Shown here: positions 27,615-36,381 of the stretch, piece by piece | How positions within the stretch are numbered: the first letter of the stretch is position 1 | Layout of the letters: every line of letters starts with the position of its first letter | Source of the DNA: Candidatus Dactylopiibacterium carminicum | GTDB lineage: Bacteria; Pseudomonadota; Gammaproteobacteria; Burkholderiales; Rhodocyclaceae | Assembly: GCF_014736495.1 (NCBI RefSeq) | Contig: NZ_MDUX01000023.1 | Span: forward strand, 1-50,206 | Reading direction: 5' to 3' | DNA: 50,206 bases | Translations under genes and position numbers: made by a program | Notes under the pieces: model-generated | Told to the model about the DNA's origin: nothing | Seen by the model: the letters and a program-made list of their open reading frames with translations, nothing else | Databases searched by the model: none

Positions 27615-28694
27615 TTACTTCGGCACGGAGCCTTCGACGCCTTCAACGTAGACGTTCATCTTGCGCAGGTCGACGTCAGCCATCACCTTGCCGGCAGCCA
27701 GCATTTCCTTGCCGCTGTTGTCCTTCAGCGGACCGGTGAAGGGATGCAGCTTGCCCGCCTTGATGGCATCGCGGCGTTCCAGCGCCAGCTTCTTCACGTC
27801 AGCCGGGGTATCCGGGCCGAAGTTGTCGATGTCCACGGCACCTTCCTTGACGCCGTACCAGAGGTCGACGGTCTTCCAGGTGCCATCGATCACCTTCTGG
27901 ATCTCGGGGCCGTAGATGGTTTCCCAGTGCAGCATCGAGGCAGCCAGCTGTGCCTTGCCGCCGAACTTGCTCATGTCGGAGTCCCAGCCGAAGGCGTACA
28001 CGCCTTTTTCCTGCGCGGTTTGCACCACGGCCGGCGAGTCGGTGTTCTGCATCAACACGTCGGCGCCCTGCGAGATCAGCGCCAGTGCAGCTTCGCGCTC
28101 CTTGCCCGGATCGAACCAGTTGTTCACCCAGATCACGCGGGTGGTGGCGTTCGGATTCACGCTGCGTGCGCCGAGGGTGAAGGCGTTGATGTTGCGTACG
28201 ACTTCGGGGATGGCGATGGAGCCGACTACGCCGAGCTTGCCGCTCTTGCTCATCTTGCCGGCGACCACGCCGAGCATGTAGGCGCCTTCATAGGTGCGCA
28301 CGTCGTAGATGCCGAAGTTCTTGCCCGTCTTGTAGCCGGTGGCGTGCATGAACACCGTCTTCGGGAACTGGCGGGAAACCTTCTCCATGGCGTTCATGTA
28401 GCCGAAGGAGGTGGCGAAGATGATCTTGTGGCCCTTGGTGGCCAGATCGCGGATCACGCGCTCGGCGTCGGCCGTTTCGGGCACGTTCTCGACAAAGGTG
28501 GTGGAAACCTTGCCGGCGAACTTCGCTTCCATGGCCTTGCGACCCTGGTCGTGGGCGTAGGTCCAGCCATGGTCACCGGTCGGACCGATGTAGATGAAGC
28601 CGGCCTTGAGAGGCTCGCCCTGGGCGTGGGCTGCCCCGGCGAGGGTCAGCAGGAGCGCTGGCAGACAGCGCAGGAAGCGGGAAAACAGGGTCAT
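27615..28694 (-). CDS. BMP-family ABC transporter substrate-binding protein (purine/nucleoside type)
   Basis: 359 aa with a Sec signal peptide (cleaved near GAAHAQG). The mature protein is a periplasmic type I binding protein of the basic membrane protein/PnrA family: KAGFIYIGPTGDHGWTYAHDQGR, TTFVENV, FATSFGYMNAM, GAYMLGVVAG and GWDSDMSKF. Family members bind nucleosides, adenine or other purines for ABC uptake. The neighbours, adenine deaminase downstream and divergent xdhABC, support a purine ligand. No ABC ATPase or permease genes are in the window, so the rest of the transporter must be elsewhere. Confidence 0.92.
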   Translation of the reverse strand: MTLFSRFLRCLPALLLTLAGAAHAQGEPLKAGFIYIGPTGDHGWTYAHDQGRKAMEAKFAGKVSTTFVENVPETADAERVIRDLATKGHKIIFATSFGYMNAMEKVSRQFPKTVFMHATGYKTGKNFGIYDVRTYEGAYMLGVVAGKMSKSGKLGVVGSIAIPEVVRNINAFTLGARSVNPNATTRVIWVNNWFDPGKEREAALALISQGADVLMQNTDSPAVVQTAQEKGVYAFGWDSDMSKFGGKAQLAASMLHWETIYGPEIQKVIDGTWKTVDLWYGVKEGAVDIDNFGPDTPADVKKLALERRDAIKAGKLHPFTGPLKDNSGKEMLAAGKVMADVDLRKMNVYVEGVEGSVPK

Positions 28695-28871
28695 CTGGAC
28701 TCTCCAACGGAAAAAGGTGCGTAAGGATACAAGCAGGCTTCAAGCCAGTTCCAGCATGCACAGCGGAAATACCGCTGTCGACCCCGCAGGGGTGATTCCG
28801 GCTATCGCACGATACACATGGCTCCCGGCATGTGAAGTGCTAACAATGCATGGATACCCTGGAGAGAACAC
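28695..28871. promoter_or_regulatory. 177-bp divergent control region between BMP gene and xdhA
   Basis: No gene seen. It must carry the promoters of both the purine binding protein and xdhABC. A good ribosome binding site (CTGGAGAG) precedes xdhA, and an imperfect inverted repeat (AATACCGCTGTC/GACCCCGCAGG area) lies near its middle. No regulator gene is adjacent. Confidence 0.4.
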
Positions 28872-30083
28872 ATGACAAGAGACGAGATCCGGTTCTGGTT
28901 CCGCGGCGAAGTGATCCGCGTGAAGGATCAGCCCGCCACGCGCACAGTGTTGCAATGGCTGCGCGAGCAGCAGGGCAGCACCGGCACCAAGGAAGGCTGT
29001 GGCGAAGGCGATTGCGGCGCCTGCACCGTGGTGGTTGCCACGCTGGACGAAGCACATGCTCAGGGGCTGCGCCTGCGCGCCATCAATGCCTGCATCGCCT
29101 TGCTGCCCACGCTGGATGGCAAGGCGCTGTTCACCGTCGAGGATCTGGCAGGCCAGCACGGCCTGCATCCGGTACAGCAGGCGCTGGTCGATCTGCATGG
29201 CTCGCAATGCGGCTTCTGCACGCCGGGTTTTGCCATGAGCCTGTGGGCCGATTACGAAGAGCAGGCACGCCTGCTCGCGGGCGGTACCGACATTGGTCTG
29301 TGGGTCACCAAGCAGTTGCGCGACCTTGGCGATGTGATCTATCTGGGCGCCGTGCGGGAGCTGCAATGCACCAAAGTGGATCATGAATGGATCACGCTTG
29401 GGGCGGGATTGACCCTCACCGATGCCTTTCAGGCCTTGTGCGCCGATGAGCCCCAGTGGCAGGAGCTGGCCGGGCGCTTCGCCTCGCAGCCGGTGCGCAA
29501 TGCCGGCACGCTGGGCGGCAACGTTGCCAATGGCTCGCCCATCGGGGATTCGATGCCGGCGTTGATCGCACTGGGCAGCCGCATCGTGCTGCAGCAGGGC
29601 GAACGCGTGCGCGAGATGCCGCTGGAAGACTTCTACCTTGCGTACCAAAAGACGGCACAGGAAGCCGGTGAGTTCGTATGCGCCATCAAGGTGCCCAGGC
29701 TTCGGCCAGGCCGGGTGTTCCGCGCCTGGAAAGTCAGCAAACGGCAGGATCAGGATATTTCCGCCGTCTGCGCCGGCTTCTGCCTGCAGCTTGATGACGC
29801 CGGCCGCATCGCCAGTGTCCGCCTCGCCTTCGGCGGCATGGCGGCCACGCCGCGCCGTGCGTTCGCGGCCGAGGCTGCCCTGCAGGGCCAGCCGCTGGAA
29901 TTGCGCGCCATGGAGGCGGCGATGGCCGCATTGAACGAGGATTACCAGCCCATCGACGACATGCGCGCTTCCGCCGCCTATCGTCTGCAAGTGGCGCGCA
30001 ACCTGCTGCGCCGGTTGTGGCTGGAAGTGAGCCAGCCGGCCAATCTCAAGCCCCGGCTGCGTATCGAGGAGGTTTCGGCATGA
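28872..30083 (+). CDS. xdhA: Xanthine dehydrogenase small subunit XdhA, with internal in-frame deletion
   Basis: 403 aa; XdhA proteins usually have about 480-490. The N-terminal plant-type [2Fe-2S] domain is intact (Cys43, Cys48, Cys51, Cys74). The second cluster domain has its first motif CGFCTPG, but then, at about residue 128, MSLWADYEE runs straight into QARLLAGGTDIGLWV of the FAD domain. The linker and the second cluster motif (GNLCRCTGY in relatives) plus the first part of the FAD domain, about 80-85 residues, are absent while the frame is kept. FAD contacts LLAGGTD and NAGTLGGNVANGSP remain. Electron transfer from molybdenum to FAD should fail without two cluster ligands. The stop overlaps the xdhB start (ATGA). 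Confidence 0.9.
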   Translation: MTRDEIRFWFRGEVIRVKDQPATRTVLQWLREQQGSTGTKEGCGEGDCGACTVVVATLDEAHAQGLRLRAINACIALLPTLDGKALFTVEDLAGQHGLHPVQQALVDLHGSQCGFCTPGFAMSLWADYEEQARLLAGGTDIGLWVTKQLRDLGDVIYLGAVRELQCTKVDHEWITLGAGLTLTDAFQALCADEPQWQELAGRFASQPVRNAGTLGGNVANGSPIGDSMPALIALGSRIVLQQGERVREMPLEDFYLAYQKTAQEAGEFVCAIKVPRLRPGRVFRAWKVSKRQDQDISAVCAGFCLQLDDAGRIASVRLAFGGMAATPRRAFAAEAALQGQPLELRAMEAAMAALNEDYQPIDDMRASAAYRLQVARNLLRRLWLEVSQPANLKPRLRIEEVSA

Positions 30084-32362
30084 GCGTGGGGCAGTCTCAC
30101 CGCCACGAAAGCGGTCATCTGCATGTGGCCGGTCGTGCCAGCTATGTGGATGATTTGCCGGTGCCGGCCGGTTGCCTGCACGCCGCCTTCGGGCTGGCCA
30201 CCGTCGCCCATGGCCGCATCCTTTCGATGGATCTGGCGCCGGTGCTGGCCGCGCCCGGCGTGGCTGCCGTGCTGACCGCACAGGATGTGCCGCACCTGAA
30301 CGATTGCAGTCCTTCGCCCGCGCATGACGATCCCATTCTGGCCGATGGACTGGTGCATTTCATGGGCCAGCCGGTGTTTCTGGTGCTGGCGCACAGCCAT
30401 GAAGAGGCGCGCCGTGCCGCGCGCCTGGCGCGCATCGAGTACGAAGCGCTGCCGGCGATCCTCGACATCGACGCGGCGATCGTTGCCGAATCCTGGGTGT
30501 TGCCACCGGTGAAGGTGGCCCGTGGCGAAGCCGAACTCGCCCTGGCGTTGGCGCCGCATCGCCTGTCCGGCCAAGCGCGGCTGGGCGGGCAGGAGCATTT
30601 CTATCTCGAAGGTCAGATCGCGCTGGCCACGCCACGTGACGATGCCAGCCTCCATGTGCATTGTTCCACCCAGCATCCCACCGAGATGCAGCATGCCGTG
30701 GCGCAGATGCTGGGCTGGGCCGCGCATCAGGTCAGCGTGGAATGCCGGCGCATGGGGGGCGCTTTCGGCGGCAAGGAGTCGCAGTCGGCGCAGGTGGCCT
30801 GCGCGGCCGCGCTGGCAGCATGGAAGACCGGCCGCGCCGTGAAGCTGCGCCTGGATCGCGACGATGACATGATGATCACCGGCAAGCGTCACGATTTCAG
30901 CTACGAATGGAAAGTCGGCTTCGATGACGCCGGCCGCCTGCAGGGGCTGGCCATCACCATGGCCTCGCGCTGCGGCTTTTCCTGCGATCTTTCCGGCCCG
31001 GTGAATGACCGTGCCATCTTCCACCTAAACAACTGCTACTACCTCGACACGGTGGCTATCCGCAGTCTGCGCTGCCGCACCAACACCGTCTCCAACACCG
31101 CCTTCCGGGGCTTCGGTGGCCCGCAGGGCATCTTCGCCATCGAATACATTCTCGATGACATCGCCCATCATCTGGGGCTCGATCCGCTGACGGTACGCCA
31201 GGTCAATTTCTACGGTCTGCCCGGCGAGGAAGTGCGTACCACCACGCACTACGCCATGCCGGTGCAGGACAACGTGGCCCCGGCGCTGGTCACCGAGCTG
31301 GCCCGCGATTGCGACTACGCCGCACGCCGCGCCGCGATCGCCAGGTTAAACGCCGAAAGCCCGGTGCTTAAGCGTGGCATCGCGCTGACGCCGGTGAAGT
31401 TCGGCATCTCCTTCACCGCCACGCATTTCAATCAGGCGGGTGCGCAGGTCTGCGTGTATGCCGATGGCTCGGTGCTGGTTACGCACGGCGGCACCGAGAT
31501 GGGCCAGGGCCTGTACACCAAGGTGGCGCAGGTGGTGGCCTTCGAACTGGGTGTGCCGTTGGCGAAGGTGCGTCTGTCGGCTACCGATACCAGCCGCGTG
31601 CCCAACACCTCGGCGACGGCAGCCTCCAGTGGTACTGACCTCAATGGCAAGGCGGCGCAGGATGCGGCGCGCAAGATCCGCGAGCGGCTGGCGGCTTTCT
31701 TCCTGTTGCGGCACACGCTGCAGCCCTGCGACGTGGATTTCACGGAAGCAGGCGTGGCGGCCGGTGGCATGCGCGAGGATTTCACCACGCTGGTGGCTGC
31801 CGCCTATCGCGCGCGCATCCAGCTATGGGATTCCGGCTTCTACGCCACACCGAAGATCCATTACGACCCCACGACCCTGCAGGGGCGTCCGTTCTACTAC
31901 TTCGCCTATGGCGCCTGCTGCGCCGAGGTGGTGATCGATACGCTCACTGGCGAGCATCGTGTACTGCGCGCGGACATCCTGCACGATGCCGGCCGCTCGT
32001 TGAATCCGGCGCTGGACATCGGCCAGATCGAAGGTGCCTTCCTCCAGGGCATGGGTTGGGTGACACGTGAGGAACTGGTGTTCCGCCAGGACGGCCGCCT
32101 GATGACGCACGCGCCTTCCATCTACAAGATCCCGGCCGCGTCTGACTGCCCGCCGGAGTTTAACGTGCGTCTCTACGACAACCTCAATGCCGAGGATGCC
32201 ATCCATCGCAGCAAGGCTGTCGGCGAGCCGCCGTTCAATCATGGGCTGGCTGTCTTCTTCGCGTTGCGCGAAGCCTGCACGGCGGCGCGGGGTGAGCACG
32301 CGCCGCTGCAGGCGCCGGCGACGCCGGAAGAAATTCTGCGGGCGATCGGAGGTTTGGGATGA
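30080..32362 (+). CDS. xdhB: Xanthine dehydrogenase molybdenum-binding subunit XdhB
   Basis: 760 aa, about normal length. Molybdopterin-binding aldehyde oxidase/xanthine dehydrogenase domains in order: HVAGRASYVDDLP at the N terminus, GGQEHFYLEGQ, RRMGGAFGGKE, FRGFGGPQG, THGGTEMGQG and, near the C terminus, the catalytic Glu region KAVGEPP. It oxidises hypoxanthine to xanthine and then urate with XdhA. It is translationally coupled to xdhA by an ATGA overlap, with GAGGAGG upstream. This subunit looks intact although its partner is shortened. Confidence 0.95.
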   Translation: MSVGQSHRHESGHLHVAGRASYVDDLPVPAGCLHAAFGLATVAHGRILSMDLAPVLAAPGVAAVLTAQDVPHLNDCSPSPAHDDPILADGLVHFMGQPVFLVLAHSHEEARRAARLARIEYEALPAILDIDAAIVAESWVLPPVKVARGEAELALALAPHRLSGQARLGGQEHFYLEGQIALATPRDDASLHVHCSTQHPTEMQHAVAQMLGWAAHQVSVECRRMGGAFGGKESQSAQVACAAALAAWKTGRAVKLRLDRDDDMMITGKRHDFSYEWKVGFDDAGRLQGLAITMASRCGFSCDLSGPVNDRAIFHLNNCYYLDTVAIRSLRCRTNTVSNTAFRGFGGPQGIFAIEYILDDIAHHLGLDPLTVRQVNFYGLPGEEVRTTTHYAMPVQDNVAPALVTELARDCDYAARRAAIARLNAESPVLKRGIALTPVKFGISFTATHFNQAGAQVCVYADGSVLVTHGGTEMGQGLYTKVAQVVAFELGVPLAKVRLSATDTSRVPNTSATAASSGTDLNGKAAQDAARKIRERLAAFFLLRHTLQPCDVDFTEAGVAAGGMREDFTTLVAAAYRARIQLWDSGFYATPKIHYDPTTLQGRPFYYFAYGACCAEVVIDTLTGEHRVLRADILHDAGRSLNPALDIGQIEGAFLQGMGWVTREELVFRQDGRLMTHAPSIYKIPAASDCPPEFNVRLYDNLNAEDAIHRSKAVGEPPFNHGLAVFFALREACTAARGEHAPLQAPATPEEILRAIGGLG

Positions 32363-32409
32363 GAGTTGGGTGTGGTTGATTGCGCCCTAAACGTTGGCGT
32401 CATGAGAAC

Positions 32410-32505
32410 CTGCCGTCATTCCGCTCCTTCGGCAGGCTCAGGACAGGCGGGGCTTTGCCCGAGCCGGAATTCAGGTGCTTCTGGCATTCTGGAGTCAGTG
32501 GCCTG
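32410..32505. repeat. REP-like intergenic element between xdhB and xdhC
   Basis: A stretch with GTCATTCCG at one end and GCCGGAATTCAG at the other, plus a TTCGGCAGGCTCAGGACA core of the kind scattered between genes in many proteobacteria. It resembles a degraded copy of the element at 44240-44302. It separates xdhC (210-bp gap) from the otherwise tight xdhAB pair. Confidence 0.5.
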
Positions 32506-32572
32506 TGAGGAATCACAAACGTTTTCCGGAAAGACTGTCTACTCTGACTCCCAATTCACCGCTCCCGACTAG

Positions 32573-33520
32573 ATGATCTGGCTCTCCCGAATCCCCGAGC
32601 TTCTCGCCAACGGTCCACTGGTGCTGGTCAGTGTGGCCGGCGTGCGCGGTTCGGCGCCGCGCGAACCCGGGGCTTCCATGTTGGTGGGACAGGATTTCAC
32701 GGCGGACACCATCGGTGGCGGCCATCTCGAATGGCAGGCCATTGCCGAAGCGCGCCTCCTGCTGCAAGCCGAGGCCTGCCAGCCGCTGCTACGCCGCTAT
32801 CCGCTGGCGGCCAGCCTTGGCCAGTGCTGCGGCGGCGTGGTCTGGCTAGCCTTCGAAGTCTTGCATGCCGGGCAGTTGCCGGTCTGGCAGGCGGTCTCTC
32901 AGCGTCATCGGGAGGGGCTGCCGCAGGTGCGCCAGCTGGATGGGCGGGCACCTGCGTCGAGCTGGCCCGAAAGCCGGGGCGAAGGTCGGCTGGACCTTCC
33001 AGCGACCGAGGACGGGCCGGACTGGTGTCTGTGGCAGCCCTTGCAGCCCCCCCGTTTCTGCCTCAGCGTCTATGGCGCTGGCCATGTCGGCGCCGCGCTG
33101 GTGAATCTGCTGGCGCCGCTGGAGATGCGCCTGCGCTGGTGTGATCCGCGTGCCGAGTTGATGGTGCGCGCACCGGCCAGTGTCGAATGCTGTGTGATGG
33201 AGACTCCGGAAGAAGTGGTGGCCCAGGCGAGTGCCCACAGTGCGCACGTGGTGCTCACACATGAACATGCGCTGGATCTGCGCCTGGCCGAAGCCATCCT
33301 GCGCCGTGATGATTTTCGCTGGTTCGGCCTCATCGGCTCACAGAGCAAGCGTACGCGTTTCCGCCAGCAGCTCGCCGCGCGCGGCATCGCGCCCGGGCAG
33401 ATCGAACGCATGATCTGCCCGATCGGCGTGACCGGCATCCGCGACAAGGCTCCGCAGGCCATCGCGATCGCAGTGGCTACACAGGTGCTGCAATTGCGCG
33501 AGATCAGCATTCCGGCATAG
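32573..33520 (+). CDS. xdhC: Xanthine dehydrogenase accessory protein XdhC (MoCo insertion)
   Basis: 315 aa. The N-terminal XdhC/CoxI domain has GSAPREPGASMLV and GGGHLEWQA. The C-terminal Rossmann domain has VYGAGHVGAALV and GLIGSQSKRTRF. XdhC binds molybdenum cofactor, promotes its sulfuration and loads it into XdhB. The gene follows xdhB after 210 bp on the same strand, so it is functionally linked though perhaps not in the same message. The start is the ATG at 32573; no strong ribosome binding site is visible. Confidence 0.93.
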   Translation: MIWLSRIPELLANGPLVLVSVAGVRGSAPREPGASMLVGQDFTADTIGGGHLEWQAIAEARLLLQAEACQPLLRRYPLAASLGQCCGGVVWLAFEVLHAGQLPVWQAVSQRHREGLPQVRQLDGRAPASSWPESRGEGRLDLPATEDGPDWCLWQPLQPPRFCLSVYGAGHVGAALVNLLAPLEMRLRWCDPRAELMVRAPASVECCVMETPEEVVAQASAHSAHVVLTHEHALDLRLAEAILRRDDFRWFGLIGSQSKRTRFRQQLAARGIAPGQIERMICPIGVTGIRDKAPQAIAIAVATQVLQLREISIPA

Positions 33521-33637
33521 CCGACCGGGTCCGCTGCCCTTCCCATCGGGCTATGCTGATCGCGAAAGGGAAGCCGGGCATCTGCCGATTCCAGGCGCTT
33601 TCCGATATTTCAGCAACCTGAGCGGAAAGGAGTCGTG

Positions 33638-34735
33638 ATGCGGATTGGCATCCTAGGGGCTACTGGTCAGGCAGGGCGGGAAATTTCCGGAGCGCTCCTG
33701 AAGGCTGGATTTGCCGATGTGGTGCTCATCGGGCGCGACGCGACCAAGTTGGGCAGGCTGCAAAGTCAGTTGGCCGAGCCTGCATCGCAGGCTCCAGAGA
33801 TCGCCATCGCCGATGCGGGCGACCGGCAGGCGCTGATTGCCGCGTTCGGCAATCTGGATATGGTCGTGATTGCTGTCGGCTCTGCCGATCATCTGCCGTC
33901 GATCATCGATGCCGCGCTGGATAGCCGGACGGATTGTCTCGACATCCTTCTATGTTCGGCAGAGAAAAGACGTCTGCTCGAAGCTTGTCGCGGCCGCATT
34001 GAAGCGCTTGGGCTGATCTACATCACCGATGGAGGTTATCACCCCGGAGTGCCTGCGGCATTGGTCCGCTATGCGGAAATGCGTTGCCCCGGGCTGCATA
34101 CGGCTGAAGTGTATGGTGCCTTTGGTGTGAACTGGCGCGAGCGGATCATGTCGCTTGAAGCGAGCTGTGATTTCGTTCGCGAACTGGGTGTCATGGATAT
34201 GGGCCGGCTTCAGGGCGGGAACTGGGTTTCCGACTGGCGCGGCATGCGCAGCTTCGATTTCGGAGACGGCCGGGGGGCCCGGGCCTGCGTGCCGATGGGA
34301 ATGGACGAGATGCGCGAGCTGCCGTACATCGTGCCGACCCTCAGGAATGCTGGCTTCTTCATTGCCGGCTTCGGGCGTGTGATGGACTGGATCGTCATGC
34401 CGGTCTCACTGCTTATGCTGAAACTGTTTCCCCGTGCCATCACGAGGGTTGCCCGTTTCTTTGTCTGGGGAGTGAGAACCTTTGGCGGTCGCCAGGACTG
34501 GGCATGTCTCCAATTGGCTCGGCACAGTCAGCATGAAGGCATCAGGATCCGCCTGACCTGCCCGAGCGCCTATGAGCTCACGGCGTTTCCTGTCATCGCA
34601 TGTCTCAGGCAGTACGTAGAACAGCCCAGAAAGCCCGGGCTGCACCGCCAGGCGTTGTTCGTGGCTCCCGGGCGATTCATGGCAGATCTGAAGCAGGCCG
34701 GCGTCCATCTGGCAGAAGTGAAAACCGGCCCTTGA
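33638..34735 (+). CDS. Saccharopine dehydrogenase-like NAD(P)-binding protein
   Basis: 365 aa. An N-terminal Rossmann fold (RIGILGATGQAGREISGALL; VVLIGRD; AFGNLDMVVIAVG) matches the saccharopine dehydrogenase NADP-binding family and related trans-acting enoyl reductases. A possible membrane-associated hydrophobic segment lies at about residues 245-285 (VMDWIVMPVSLLML). The ATG at 33638 follows AAAGGAG by 8 bases; a GTG one codon earlier is possible. It stands alone between xdhC and the FIST gene and its substrate is unknown. Confidence 0.8.
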   Translation: MRIGILGATGQAGREISGALLKAGFADVVLIGRDATKLGRLQSQLAEPASQAPEIAIADAGDRQALIAAFGNLDMVVIAVGSADHLPSIIDAALDSRTDCLDILLCSAEKRRLLEACRGRIEALGLIYITDGGYHPGVPAALVRYAEMRCPGLHTAEVYGAFGVNWRERIMSLEASCDFVRELGVMDMGRLQGGNWVSDWRGMRSFDFGDGRGARACVPMGMDEMRELPYIVPTLRNAGFFIAGFGRVMDWIVMPVSLLMLKLFPRAITRVARFFVWGVRTFGGRQDWACLQLARHSQHEGIRIRLTCPSAYELTAFPVIACLRQYVEQPRKPGLHRQALFVAPGRFMADLKQAGVHLAEVKTGP

Positions 34736-34780
34736 GATGGGTGTTATCCCGACCTGCCGATGAACCCGGCGTGATCCTGC

Positions 34781-35869
34781 TCAGACGAATACCGTGAGGC
34801 AGCCGGTCTGACCGTAGAGGCGGTCACCCGCGATTTCACCGGCGGCAAAGAAACCGGCCAGGGGAATATCGCCAAAGGTCTCGCGGATCATCTCGACCTC
34901 ACTGTCATCGCGCTCGAACATGATGCCGCCACGGCTGGCACAGCTGACGTAGAGCGCGCCGCGCGGCGGGCGCGGACAGGCGTTGCGCAGTTCGGTGAGC
35001 ATGCGCAGGAGATCCGCGCGGGCTGCAGCTTCGTCGCGGCGCAGGAAGACCAGACTCTGGCCGGACTGGGCGCTGTCGTTGATGGCCAGGCGGCCGGTGC
35101 GTACGTCCAGCGCGACGATGCGGCGGGCGGTGAACTGGCGGCGGTCGGCATCGTCCTCCGAAAGCCCTACCAGCAGCGTGCTGACGGCGCGGCGCAGGTC
35201 GGCGCCGAGCGCGGGGCCGGCAGCTTCGCGAAATACTTCCACGGCCGGGCGGCTGTCGATCTGCTCGATCAGGTTGTCCTGCGCGCGGGTAACCCGCCAG
35301 CTACCGGGCAGCGGCTGGCAGCCCTGGCTGATGCCTGTCAGGGTCTGGATGCGGTCATCGAAGGCAACACCGGAGAGGCCGCCGATGAGTGTGCCGTCCG
35401 CAATCTGCCAGGCTTGCGTGCGTGCACAGGCGACGCCACCAGCCAGGCGGCCGCCGCGGACTTTGTGTGCCATGTCACGCACCAGCTCGGCCATGTCCGG
35501 CGTAAGCGGATCGGCGTGCACCAGCGCGGCGTAGGCGGGGAAATCCCGCGGCAGCGGTTTGCGACCCGAGAAGACGCGGAAGCTGTCGAGGGGGAAAGCG
35601 CCGAGCAGCACTGAAATGCCGGGAGCATCGAGCGCCGCACCGCGCGTGCCGAGCACACCTACACCGCTGGCGCCGACCCATTCGAGTACCCCCGTGTGCT
35701 GGCGCAGGCGGCTCAGCAACTGGTCGAGCGCATCGCTGAAGTGGTCGGAAACGTAAAGAAAGCCAATGTTGGCGCGAGGCAGGCGGGGCAGTTCGGCAAG
35801 TACGCCACGCAGGGCGTCTTCCCAGTTGCCGGCCGTTGCTCAGGCGCTGGCGAAGCCGGGGGATGTCAT
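34781..35869 (-). pseudogene. FIST-domain sensory protein, interrupted by an in-frame stop at codon 10
   Basis: The FIST_N and FIST_C domains are well preserved over about 350 codons (WVGASGVGVLG, AGGVACARTQ, GLSGVAFDD, ALYVSCASRGG, FFAAGEIAG). FIST domains are ligand-sensing modules, proposed to bind small molecules such as amino acids, usually cytoplasmic. The natural ATG at 35869 overlaps the phaM stop (ATGA), and its frame continues into the conserved NWEDALRGVLAELPRLPRAN, but a TGA stands at 35840-35842. No other ATG or GTG exists before the domain; the first possible restart is a TTG at 35719 inside it. So it is either a recent nonsense mutation, an indel or a read error. Confidence 0.78.
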
Positions 35870-36288
35870 TTGCGTGATGGTTTTCGGGGAGGTTTCGTGT
35901 TGGCAGGTGATTCCTGGGCGGACTCGGAGGGTGCGGCGGCTGCCGCTTCCGCGCCAGGTGTTTCAGAAGAGGGGAAGGGCCAGGACCACAGGGCCGGATT
36001 GGCAAAGGGATTGGCTGCAGCCTCACCCTCCTGCGCGCCCGAGCGGCTCATGGCCTGCATCGCGGCCAGCGTGGAGCGTTGGACTTCCAGCCCCTGAATG
36101 CTCATCTGCAGCATGCCCAGATTCATCTTCAGCCAGCCTTCGACGGCCTTGAGATCTTTGATGCGGCGCTCCAGTTCGTCGACATCCAGGGTCGGGCTGA
36201 CCATGCCGGGCAGGCCGAAGCCCATGTTGCCCCACATCTTGCGCACGAATTCGAAGCCGTCGTCGGTGCTGCCTTGATCTGTGCTCAT
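35866..36288 (-). CDS. phaM: PhaM-like polyhydroxyalkanoate granule regulatory protein
   Basis: 140 aa with the PhaM signature: an N-terminal FVRKMWGNMGFGLPGMVSPT motif, then DELERRIKDLKAVEGWLKMN and a coiled-coil helix to about residue 85. An Ala/Pro-rich tail ends in a basic KPPRKPSRK. In Ralstonia PhaM activates PHA synthase, binds DNA through its basic tail and tethers granules to the nucleoid. This shows that the organism probably makes PHA. The stop overlaps the start of the FIST gene, so the two were one operon. Confidence 0.88.
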   Translation of the reverse strand: MSTDQGSTDDGFEFVRKMWGNMGFGLPGMVSPTLDVDELERRIKDLKAVEGWLKMNLGMLQMSIQGLEVQRSTLAAMQAMSRSGAQEGEAAANPFANPALWSWPFPSSETPGAEAAAAAPSESAQESPANTKPPRKPSRK

Positions 36289-36381
36289 GGTGATGTCCCT
36301 CCCTGTATGGCTGGCAGGGGGATCATAACCCTGGGAGCCGCCCGGAGTCCCGTTGCCGGACCATGATCTGCCGATGCCGTA

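Noticed and set aside
28740..30281. 513-residue open frame opposite xdhA
   Set aside because: It covers a conserved gene and the divergent promoter region and has no family match I recognise.
35840..35842. TGA in the FIST gene as a selenocysteine codon
   Set aside because: It lies before the conserved fold, no Cys is conserved there, and there is no selenocysteine insertion hairpin that I can see.
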